From: Muribaculaceae bacterium
GTDB taxonomy: Bacteria; Bacteroidota; Bacteroidia; Bacteroidales; Muribaculaceae
Direction: 5' to 3'
DNA: 43,172 bases
Assembly (NCBI GenBank): GCA_022509125.1
Contig: JAFLTU010000012.1
Location: 1-43,172, forward strand
The notes below the pieces were generated by a model. The model had not been told where the DNA came from. It searched no databases and worked only from the letters and a program-made list of their open reading frames with translations. The position numbers and the translations under genes are program-made. Shown here one piece after another: positions 30,276 to 41,000 of the stretch (the first letter of the stretch is position 1; each line of letters starts with the position of its first letter).

Positions 30276-30800
30276 TTAGAACGGATGAAGTCCCCTTCTA
30301 ACTCGTCCCTGCCTTTTCTTCAGACTCTTCATTATCTCTGCCTCTAGCTCCTCCATTTTCTCCCTCCAGATCTCTCGCTTTGAAGGATTGGTGATGCTTA
30401 ACCAGTCATAAAGCACGCGGCTCACTATAAACTCATGTATCAGCTTCTCAAGATAAATCAACGTCGTCTCTGAAAAATCTGCTGCCACCCTCAACACGAT
30501 CCAATAAATCTTATCTTCTCGGAGCCGGTCGTCAATCACTGTCGGAGCTCTCCTTATCTCTCGTCTCGTGAAGGGATAAAGCTTCTCGGTGCAATGAGCT
30601 ACACTCAGGTCCATTATTCGCGTAACCCGGTCTACATTTCCCCTCTCTCCGATGTCCTGGATCCTCTGTCGAGTATGGTATTGCTCTGGCTCCAATACAT
30701 CTCCCTCTATAAAGCCTAAATTCTTTATATCATATAGCAACTGACTGCGCTTGAACCCAAGCGCAGCCTCCCTTTTCCCGCTCTCTTTTTGCCCAGTCAT
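30276..30800 (-). CDS. small late protein, paralogue A of three
   Basis: This 174-residue protein was not recognised by name. It has the layout shared with its two neighbours: a short charged start, KRSQLLYDIKNLGFIEGDVL, a middle of alternating helices, then YDWLSITNPSKREIWREKME and a basic ending (KKRQGRVRRG). The repeated elements are LLYDI near residue 21 and a W..TN block near residue 137. Gene triplication next to the portal suggests an oligomeric neck or ejection component. Confidence 0.6.
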   Translation of the reverse strand: MTGQKESGKREAALGFKRSQLLYDIKNLGFIEGDVLEPEQYHTRQRIQDIGERGNVDRVTRIMDLSVAHCTEKLYPFTRREIRRAPTVIDDRLREDKIYWIVLRVAADFSETTLIYLEKLIHEFIVSRVLYDWLSITNPSKREIWREKMEELEAEIMKSLKKRQGRVRRGLHPF

Positions 30801-30812
30801 TTATCTCTATTA

Positions 30813-31331
30813 TTAATCATCCGGTCTTTGGGGACGTGCTCGCTTGCTCGAGTTCACTCTTATGCTCCCCAGGCTCCTCTCGGCCATTCCAAGATAATCA
30901 TCTGCATCCCCTTTGTTGGTCACTATATACCACTCCGCGATCGTGATATTCTTGATATAGTCATGCACACTCTGGCCTAATCCCATCGTGGCTGCTTCAT
31001 TGAAATTGCTCGGCATCTCTAGATTCAAAACCAGATCCGTCGTCGCGTCTGATTCCGTTAGCCTATTATTGGTGTTGCTCCCATTCTCATTCAGGTAGTC
31101 CGCCAATTCGCTCTGCACCTCCCCCCAGGCCTTCTTGATGCTTCGCAAAATCTTGTCTCGGTTCTCGCCATCCTCGCTCGCAAACATGCTCGCGATCTCC
31201 TTGTGGTTCTCTCGGTTCTGCAAGGTCCGGCCCCGCAAGAAGGTCTCATTCATTATGTCATACAGAAGGTAACTCATCTTGATTGTGGCCGTCACCTTCT
31301 TCTTGCTCCCATCCTTATTCGCTACTGCCAT
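30813..31331 (-). CDS. small late protein, paralogue B of three
   Basis: This 172-residue protein shares with paralogue A the opening pattern (MSYLLYDIMNETFLRGRTLQ against QLLYDIKNLGFIEGDVLEPE) and with paralogue C the closing pattern (IAEWYIVTNKGDADDYLGMA, then a basic PQRPDD end against KKPKRPVD). The middle is rich in Glu, Asn and Lys. No known domain was recognised. Twelve nt separate it from paralogue A, and it lies 107 nt after paralogue C. Confidence 0.6.
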   Translation of the reverse strand: MAVANKDGSKKKVTATIKMSYLLYDIMNETFLRGRTLQNRENHKEIASMFASEDGENRDKILRSIKKAWGEVQSELADYLNENGSNTNNRLTESDATTDLVLNLEMPSNFNEAATMGLGQSVHDYIKNITIAEWYIVTNKGDADDYLGMAERSLGSIRVNSSKRARPQRPDD

Positions 31332-31395
31332 ATCCCTTTATTTATCTTATTTGTTCTTTTTTATCTCTCATCTCCCTTTTATTTCCCCCTCTATA

Positions 31396-31437
31396 CCCTA
31401 AACCCCAAACCGTCAACCGTAAACCCTAAACCGTCAA
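31396..31437. repeat. 7-bp tandem array, 6 units
   Basis: CCCTAAA, CCCCAAA, CCGTCAA, CCGTAAA, CCCTAAA and CCGTCAA end exactly against the minus-strand stop codon at 31438-31440. The unit drifts by one or two bases between copies while the length stays seven. Confidence 0.85.
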
Positions 31438-31890
31438 CTAATCCACCGGCCTCTTAGGTTTCTTACGACTATACAGAAGTCGCTCTGCATTCGTGAGGTA
31501 TTCCTCTGCCGTGGCAAAATATCCCTCGGATTCCCCCTTGTTGGTAAACTTAAACCATTCCCCGATTATGAAATCTATGAAAAAACTTCGGATAGATTTC
31601 TCTACACTCGGCTTCAGCACTGTGTCAAACGACACGCTAACATCCAGCCTCGCCGTATATTTCTCAATGTCTACAGTGCTGCTCACAACCATATTCTTCA
31701 GACGCTCATTCACTCCGTGAGCACCATCTACCCAAAATCGGTCTAACGTGGCCAGGTCCGAACCCACCGCCAATATCCGAGCTCTCGCTCCCTGGTCGCT
31801 GTCAACCATCTTGCTCCCTGTGTAGTCCGTGGCCTTCTCTACCTCGTCAAACACATCCTCTCTCTGTATTGTTATCTCTATCTCTGCCAT
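31438..31890 (-). CDS. small late protein, paralogue C of three
   Basis: This 150-residue protein starts MAEIEITIQREDVFDEV. A TTG-started longer frame to 31911 runs into the promoter motif and was rejected. The C-terminal block (IIGEWFKFTNKGESEGYFAT, then AEEYLTNAERLLYSRKKPKR) aligns with paralogue B. The N-terminal region differs, with a beta-rich VSSTVDIEKYTARLDVSVSF. It is the first gene after the bipartite promoter at 31908-31954, with a probable leader of about a dozen bases. Confidence 0.62.
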   Translation of the reverse strand: MAEIEITIQREDVFDEVEKATDYTGSKMVDSDQGARARILAVGSDLATLDRFWVDGAHGVNERLKNMVVSSTVDIEKYTARLDVSVSFDTVLKPSVEKSIRSFFIDFIIGEWFKFTNKGESEGYFATAEEYLTNAERLLYSRKKPKRPVD

Positions 31891-31907
31891 ATCTATTTGG
31901 GTTCCTC

Positions 31908-31954
31908 CCAAAATTAACCCCGCAGTCCCTCTCCTCTCCCTTATCTTTTGTGTC
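31908..31954 (-). promoter_or_regulatory. late promoter motif, copy 1 (neck and portal operon)
   Basis: On the minus strand: GACACAAAAGATAAGGG, 20 nt, TTAATTTTGG. TAATTTTG matches the Bacteroidetes -7 element; AAGGG replaces the usual TTTG at -33. It lies 18 nt before paralogue C and heads paralogues C, B and A and the portal. Two other copies have identical blocks and spacing. Confidence 0.8.
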
Positions 31955-31967
31955 TATAATATTATCC

Positions 31968-32009
31968 CTCTATTCTCTATCCTCTATTCTCTAATCTCTA
32001 ATCTCTACT
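31968..32009. repeat. 7-bp tandem array, 6 units
   Basis: CTCTATT, CTCTATC, CTCTATT, CTCTAAT, CTCTAAT and CTCTACT run into the stop codon of the giant gene (32005-32007 on the minus strand), so the stop itself is part of a unit. Confidence 0.85.
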
Positions 32010-35000
32010 CACTCGTCTCCTCAAGCATCACATCTCTTGCCCGGATCATCCTCTCAACTATCCCCTGCATCTCCTCCACGCTGATGCTCTTGCTCAAAAG
32101 TGAATCTGTCATTGCCTTGATATCGCGTTTATACTCTTGTAATCTTTTATAACGCCAGTCGGCTTCCGGACCCCATTTTTCCTGGAATGCCTCCCAGGCT
32201 TCCCAATATTCATCCGGATTTTCATCTTTGTCTATGGCGCTCAAGGCCCGCTTATCCTTGGCATAGGATTCATACTCTTCCATTAGCTTCTTGGTCTCCT
32301 CTGTCGCCATCCGGCCATCTAGCTTTTCCTCCACTGCCTTAAAGACCCTTTTTTCTCGTTGTGACTTTATGGAATCCCCTGTGGATTCATCACGCATCCA
32401 CCCTGTTAGTGGTGCCTCTCTTCTAATCTTATATCGGGCATAACGCTCTGCTATCTCTCCGGGTGTCATCCTCGATGCCTCTGTCCCAATTGCATCGATC
32501 TCATCAAAATAAATCTTATCAAGTTGGCTCTGCGGACAATTCATTATCCGGGCTATCATCAACGCTGCCTCCCTGCCTGTTTCCATATCTCCATTAGTCG
32601 CATCCATCACGGCTACTACTGCGTCAGTCAACGATTGGGGATTCACTCCCACCCCAGATTGAACTATGAGATTGATAATATCATTCATGGCCGATAACTG
32701 ATCCTTGGGCATCTTCTTCAATATGTTCATAACATCTCCGGCCAAGGGCATTTCCTTCGAGAGGTATTCTAAATTCCCCTCCCCGGTCATAAACATCTGG
32801 CCTGCCCCACTCATAACATCGCCTCCTGTCAATCCTTCAACACTCCCAAACATCGCATGGCTCATCGCATCTCGCCACATCTTACCCTTCTCTTCCTCAT
32901 CTTCTCCTAATATCAGATACGGCAAATAGGCGCCTAAATTCCATGCCAACTGTAAGGCAAAACCAAAGATCCCCACTCGGGCCAAATCCCTCAAAATTGA
33001 TGATTTATACCCCGCCTCTGCGCTCTTTTTAGCCCTTGACCAATCTTCTGCACTCCAAACTCCCTCTTCTTCCGGTTTCTGTGTCCGTAGCAGTTGCTTG
33101 GCCATAAAATCTATGGTCTTTTGTCTTTCCCCAGGATTAAATAATTCAATACCTCTCCCTTTAAGATTTCTTATCGCATCATATAGCTGACGTGTGTAAC
33201 TCATGCTCGAATTCCTGAATACTGTAAACAGAACGCTCAACCAACTCCGGTCAACCTGCATCGTGCTCAAGAACGCCCCCTCACTCGATTGCTGCGTCTG
33301 GTTAAACAATATGCTGGCATCCTCTTTGGCTCTTTTATCCGCTTCCTCTTTTGAATATCCCTGCCTCAAATATTTCTTATAATTCGTCTCATATTTCGGA
33401 TAGGTGCCTATGGCAACTGTCAAGGCATCTACAAACGCATTCGGACTCATTCCTATCCGGCTCGCTATCTGAACTATATTATTCCTCCATGCCTTCCAGT
33501 CCATCTCTGTCTTCATAAGTCTCGGGTCTCCGGCCATCCTGCTCTTCCACCTCTTCTCAAATAATGGTAGATTTTCCATACTCCATCTCCACGCCTTTAT
33601 AGGATTCAAAAGAGATTTCCCTAAATATAGTGGATTCACTTCCGACATATAGGCAGGCATACTCAAAAATTGTTTCAATGCCGTAAACATCCTGAAACTT
33701 ACCTTTGCCGCTGTCACTCCTTTCGCTATATTGACTGCCGATTTATCCAACGCTGCTATAGGGGGACGGTAAGACCCTGCACTCATCGCTGCAACATTTC
33801 TGAAATTGTTCCAGAGTGTCTTCCCGGCTCCGTAAGCGCTGTTCATGTTCATCACTTGATTCCTGAACCGCTTATAGCTTAATAAGGTATTCAAGTCTCT
33901 GTTATACTCTGCAAACGCTGCCCACCTCTCCATTTGCTGTAGGTGGTCTAATATCACGCTGAATGCATTCGCCCCGGTCACATCAAGCGCTAGATTATTC
34001 CTTCGTCTTTTTATGATACTCCCCGTTGATGTCGACGGAAGAGCTGTGTCGGTTGTATCATCTGCCACATCTACATCCTCCGTTCTTGCATTCGCCAAGA
34101 TCTTCAAAGGGAAATAATTCTCAATTGCGGCCATGCTAGCCCCGAACATTCGCTTATGCACCTCGTTATATTCGTTCCTCTTTTCTGTCAGAAACTCTTC
34201 CTGAATCCAATCCGCAAGTTCAATAAAACGTGGATCAAGGAAATCTTTGATATCTTCAATATCTTCTTCTGTTATGCCCATCCTGCGTAATTTCATACGC
34301 CCGTCTGCCATCTTGTCCGTCATATAGATATAGAGCATATTCCCTTGTGTGAGCTCATGTTCTTTCATCTCTCCACCATCCCAGAACCTTACGCTTCCCT
34401 TCGGTAGTTGCCTATCTAAGACAAAAAGATCCCCAAAGCTCTTGATACGATGTCGGCCTCTCTGTGAAGAATCTTTAGTAGTGTGAGCTCCTGGAGCGAA
34501 AATTTCTCTCGCTTTATCATCCAAAACCTTTAAGGCATCTCTATAGCCGGTATATTCCTTTTCGGTGGCATCTACCCATCCTCGCATATACCTGTTCCAT
34601 AGATAGCCCTCTCCTCCGACATTTTTCTTCCCAAACATTCTTAGCATTTGGTCAAAGGTCGCTAAAGGGGCTAGTAAGAACCTAACTCCGCTATTGTTGG
34701 ATAGCTTTTGTAATCGGCTATTTTTGTGGTGCTCGTCTGTCGGCCTTCCCTCCATGTCAGAATTGGCATTGTGCTGAATGGCTTTAACTCTCGCAACCTC
34801 GGCATTCTTCCATGCTTTGGCTCGATCAATGCTTTCTCCCAACACTCCGCTCATCTGTTCTATTAGCGATTGATACGCCTCTGCTCTTTCCGCCTTATTT
34901 TGCCTGATCGCATCTTCTGTGGCCTCTACATATTGCCTGTAAGAGGCCTCCGTCATTTGTCCTGCTTCCTTATCCTCTTTGGCTTGCTTGATGCTCTCCC

Positions 35001-38000
35001 TTAATGACCTCTCCTCGGCCTTGCTTTCGGTTATATCCTCGGCATATTGCCTTGATATTTGAAGCCCGGCATATTCCAAGGCCGCTTCTTCAGATATCGC
35101 TATATCTGAACTCCCCATGCGGTTCAAAGCTTCTAATATCTTTTCTTCTATATCTGCTTTGGGAAGAGTGGAGGTTTTCTTTACAACTTGTGCAATGCGT
35201 TGTCCGTCCGGATCCAAAATCCCTTGAACCTCGATTCCCCTTGCATCAACCTTACTCCCCTTGATGCTAAGAAGCTGCCCGAAGGCCTTGGCGCTCCCTC
35301 GAAGCTGATTCTCTACCAGGATATCCATCACCTTGTCAACATACTTGCTGATATCCTGACGCCCTACAACATTCCCGGCTACACTTAATATCCTCTTTGT
35401 TTCATACTTGCTGATATCATCAAGCAGACCCCTCTCCATTAAGGTATTTACCAATCCCGTGATACTCCTCACTGTTGAAGTGTCATATTCTCTCTGTCGA
35501 GCCATGACGCTCCTCAGCTTGTTCAGATTCCCTCCTAAGGCCAGCATTGCGTCGCGCTTAGTCGCAAGATTATCAACATTGGCCTGCTCTGCCTCCGTTG
35601 TCATTCTCTCTATTGTTTCTGTGAGACTCTCACCGTCCCGGAAAAGTAGGCCCTCTTCTTCGTGTCCTCCTTCTTCTATCTCTCCTCCTCCAAATTTTGG
35701 ATTCTCAAAGTTTTCTATTACCTTTGCTGCATCATCAAAGGTCTCAAGTGTGATTGACTGCGGATTCAGTTCCGCTGAGTGCTCCTCTTGAGTCCTTTTT
35801 CTATACGCCTCCTTTTCATCTTCTATCCATTGTAAACCTCTCAACGGATCCTTATATTTAAGTGTCTCATTCTCTAAAATAGGAAGGATGACGTTTTCTA
35901 CATCTCTCCCGTGAATTGTGGTAATGTCATTGATCTCAGTAAGCTCCTTGCTTATTGGTTTCTTAACCCCCAATTCTATTGACACAAATAAATTCTTACC
36001 ATTTTCTCCTTTTACTGCCGTCAATAAGCTTACGCTACTTTTATCTCTTTGGAAAATGAATAGGGGTTTGGCTATGCCTTCAGGCAAGTTTTGTAGATCG
36101 CCTATCTTTAGGCCATGCTTGTTTAATGCCTTCTTGATAACTCCTTTTCTTAATATCATCACTTCATCTGGCATAAAATTCCGCACAACTCCAATAGGAC
36201 GACCAACCTCTATAACCTCACTCGCCTTTAATTCACCACGCGAATATCTTTCTAATGATTGATTATAACGTGCATTCTCCGCTTCTATCATCTCTTTTTC
36301 AGCAGCCTCTGCAACTTTATTGATATTCCTGCTCCCTTCATCGGGATATTGCTCTTTCAATACCCCGGTCTTCGCTCGCATCGCTATATCTTCAGCCTCC
36401 CATTCAAATCCTCTGTACCTACCCGGATTCTTCAAGTTCTGGTAACTCCTCCACAATACATACCGCAATTCATTCAAACCAAGATTTCGACCCGTGATAT
36501 GCTTGAACCCAAGTTTGAAGAGAATATCTATAAACCATTTCTTTATCTTGCTAAACCAGCCGTGTAATTGTGTTTCCGCATTTTCAAAATCGGTATTCTC
36601 GGCCACATCAGCCATAAATTCTTCAGTAGCCTCTTTCCGATATTCTTCTCTTTTCTTTTCGGCTTTTGCCCTGTTCTTTTCCTTATATGCATCTCGGATA
36701 AAGCCGGTCGGGATCTCATCAAGTTCATCTATCTCTTGTTGAGTGAGCCGCTCAGCCTCCCTCTCAACCATCCTGTCTGTCAGCCGGTCTATCTCCTCTC
36801 TAATTGAATCTTCTGAGTGTTCATATACCACGTCTAAAAACTCATCGAAGTGTTTTCCCAACAATTGGCGAAGTCCATAGTGGGCCACTGCCTCATGTAG
36901 TATCGTTTTTTCTACATCTGCTGCACTCGTATGATTCCCAATTATGACTGTTATTTTACCATCGCTAATATCATACCATCCTTTGGCTCTCGCTCTCCGG
37001 CCTTTAAGACCCGTGTTATCCTGCCGAATATCAATATTCAGTCCCAGATTCTTGCCTAAGGTCTTGGCTATCTCATTCATGTGTTGGCGTTCCCTATCCG
37101 CCCAGGCTCGTTGTTGACGTGGGGTCTTATTGCTATAGCCCTGAACCCTTGCTATAAGGTCAGTCGCCATATTGATTTCATAATCGCTCTGTGGCCCCTC
37201 CCCATCTCGCTTAAAATTATCACCGTCTAATCGTTTTACAACAACAGCCGCCAATCCCTTGGTTCCGGAATTCTTTTCATTGGCTATCTCCACGGAATAA
37301 CCTTCACCTAATTCCTCCTCAACCCAGTTCTTAAGCTCTGAGGGGGTAAAGAATCGTTGGTAAGAGGCTATCTTCCCGTTTCGCTTTACCAATATCTCTT
37401 GAGGCGTGTCAAGCTCGATTTTATCCTTTACCGCTTTTTCTTCTCCGGCTTTTCGGGTATTAATAAACAATCTTCCGCCGGGGCTTAACCTCTCCGCCAT
37501 GTTATGGAGCACATCTCTTCTCCAATCATCGGGAATTACGTTTAATACTGCATTGCTGATTATGTAGTCATACTTCTTCTTTACATCAGAATAACTATCA
37601 TATGTAGCCGGATTATTAGCCCTTCTCTGTTCACTTTGATAGGGCTCTACATCCTCAATATTGAAGCCTCGGTCCCTTAGATCACGTGTACCATATCCCA
37701 TACCGGAAGAAGCGTCAAGTATACTCACGTCCTTACCCAGATTTTTCTCAATCCAGTTTCCGATTTTGCCGTAAGTTTTCCTTGTTCCCTCTACTTGTGT
37801 TGAATGTTTGCCGGTATCTGTGGTTGTACCCTCAAGCCAATTAGGATATTCCCGGTCTATCTCTTCAGAGGTTCTGTATCTTAATTCTCCTCCTTCACCT
37901 TCTTCATCCAAATGTATACCTTCAGCACTCTCTATTCCCTTATCCATCTCGGCATATTTAGCCTCCTTGGCCTCAAGTTCTGCTTTCATCTTCTCGGTAT

Positions 38001-41000
38001 AATCCTCCAGACGTGCAGTAGCTTCCATAAGCTCCTTTTCATACTTGAACGGCTCTCCCTGACGCGGCTCTAACGCTTTCAATTCTTTCTCTAATAGAGA
38101 AATATTGTCTCGATGTGCCTCAGCTTCTTTCTCAAATTGGCTCCCGGTTATGACATTGTTCAGTATATCTTCAACTCCATTGCGTAGCAAGGCCTGTTCA
38201 ACATGCCTCTCCTTTATGCCAAGAGTCGGACTCGAATATGTCATTCTTGTTGTGGCGGCTGCAAACAATCCTCCGTCATTTCCCCTTCTCGTACTTGATT
38301 CAACTGTCGTGGTAAAATTAAAATCCACTCCTCCTATTTTCACAGTCAAATTCCGGGTCTCCTTGTTCCCTTCTGCCGTACCTCTGACTTGATTCTGTGC
38401 CTCTTTTATTTTGCTGTTATAGTCTTTGAAGAATTCTCCCATTTCTCCAGGGTCCGTATAGGTGGAGTGCCCAACCTTTATTTCAGCTCCTTCTCCATCC
38501 GGGAAATGCTTCTTGACTTCTTCTAATCCTCGCTGAGTTGTCTCAAGATCTTTTTCACTCTTTTCTATGGCTTCTTTAATTCTTGGTATCTGACGCGTTA
38601 CATACATCTGATCTGCTTGCCACGACTTCTTCTGGCCCTCAAGCTTGCGCACTTGTTTCTCAGCCTGACTCTTAAGCATAGCATATTCCGACCCCGACAA
38701 TTGCGCTATGGTGTCTCCAAAAACATCTTCCTCCTCTTCCATAACCCGATTTTCCATTGCGTTACTCAAGAGGTCTTTGGAATGCATGATACTGTCTGCT
38801 ATCGCTCCTTTTGTCTTTAGTCTTTGATAAGCGGTGACATCAAGACTATCCTCTACTCCAAAGCGAAGCACCCTTACCGGTATTCCCCATTCCTTGAATA
38901 AGTTGCCCTGTCGCAATATACGCCCCATCCTTTGCCAATAGTCCATTGGCCTATTTGGGGCATCAAGATGGATCAACCCAAACAATCTTTCCTGTATATT
39001 TACTCCCGTGCCTAAAGTTTGTGTTGAGCCAAGAATCACCCTTACTTCTCCATTGTTAACTTTGTCAAACAATTTCTGCTTGGCCTCTATCTTCATGCCC
39101 GGTTTCATTATCGCTATCTCATCTTCGCGAACTCCTTCTGCCACAAGTTTCTTCTTTATATCTTCATAAAGATTAAATCCTGTGCGCTGGTTCTGGTATT
39201 TGTCTGAGAAAATAGCTACCGTCCCTTTGTATTTTTCAGAATCTTTCAGGGCTTGTAAGGTCTGTCTCACTGCCTCGTTCGTCTTTGAGTTGGGTTCATC
39301 CATTGCCCCGTCTTTCACAAGTCGTGGATCTATAGCTGCTGCATTTGCTATCCCATACATCGTCAACGGGATATGGGAATTCTGTCGCTTCTCAGCTCCG
39401 GTCATTTCCTCAAACTTTTGCAACTCGGCCTTTACATATTTCATTATCGACCGCAATTCTTGGGTTTGAGGTAAATATATATCCTGGGCTTTTTCTCCTT
39501 CCATGGCCGGAATCTTATCCCTAACGGCTCCCGCCTCTGAGGTCAAAACTATATCGGCTACCGAACTCCACAACCTGGCAAGCTCCGGTAAATTCGTATA
39601 CCCCGCAAATCTGTTGTTCTCTTTGAACTTACCTGATGTGGTGAATTCTAGCATCTGTTGCAGGCTCCCGAAATTCCTTACGAAATCATCAAAGTAATAG
39701 ATGTCATAATCTTTCATCATTTCCTCAGGCATGAGGTAACGCATGAAAGTCCAAACTTCTGCCGCTGTATTCGATATGGGGGTCCCGGTGGCAAACACTA
39801 TGTTACGATTCCCCTTCCGGTCTCTAACTGCCTGGGTCTTTAGATAAAGTCCTTGGGCCTTCTTGCTATATGAAGGATCCACCCCTTTAACGCCCCTTTG
39901 CATGGCAGTTGTAAAACCCAGATGCTTATATTCGTGGGCTTCGTCCACCAATATTGCATCAATTCCCATATCATCGAAATTCTCAACTGAATCGGTCCTT
40001 CTGTCAAGCATCTCTTTGGCCCGAGCCTCGGCATTTTCCAAGGCTGTTATTCTCTGCTTTTGTTTGGCTACACTCTCTCCTCCTTTATTTGCTGATTCCG
40101 TGATAGCCACTAATTGATTTTCGAGATCTTCTAATTCCTTCTGTGCCCTTCTCACCATGGGATCTCTTCCATCTGACGTTTCTATCAAACGGTCTAACAC
40201 CATTCTTTTTTCTTCTATCTTGTCAGATATATATTGGGCCTCCCTCTGTGGTGAATCTGGTATCATGTCAAATACCGACTGGGGTACAACTATCATGTCC
40301 CAATCGTTATACTTTATCTTGGCATAGAACCCAAGGCGTCCCTCCTTGGTACGGTCTTTATCGGTCAATGTCAATATCTTGGCATTGGGATACAACTGTT
40401 TGGCGCTATCCACAAATTGACCTAATGTGGCATTCTGTACAACTATCATCGGCTTCTGGGCCAATCCTAACCTGCGCATTTCCATCGCTGAGGTAATCAA
40501 GGTATAGGTCTTGCCTGTTCCTACCTCGTGCGCAAATAACACGGGCTCGGTGCTTGCTTTGATAACTGCTCGGCTCTGATGAGGTCGCAACGAAAATGGA
40601 ACTCCTCCCATACTCGTCACAGACCCCGGAAATCTCTGTGGCACAAATTCCTCCGGTATAGTCAATGGCACATAATTGTTGAACTGGTAATTATATTTCT
40701 CTGCTATATCCTTAGAGAAATCGGGATCTTCCTGCAACTTTCCTCTTAACCAGTCTTTAAAATCCTGCCGGTACTCATCAACCTTCGCACCTACTGCTGC
40801 CGTTGCCTCCGGATCTGCTATGGTCTCTGTGCTCCCATCTCTATTCTTCTTACTCTGTTTGAATTCCAGAGTCTTATTCTTCATGGCCGCCTCTATGATA
40901 TCACTACCCGTATACCACTTGTCAAGCACCTTGGAATAAATACCCGCTGCCTTGTTCCCCTCCGTTTCAGTCCAATAGGGCTTATTGATTACCCAGCTTC

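Noticed and set aside
31891..31911. TTG start extending paralogue C
   Set aside because: It lies inside the -7 block of the promoter motif, upstream of the likely transcript start.
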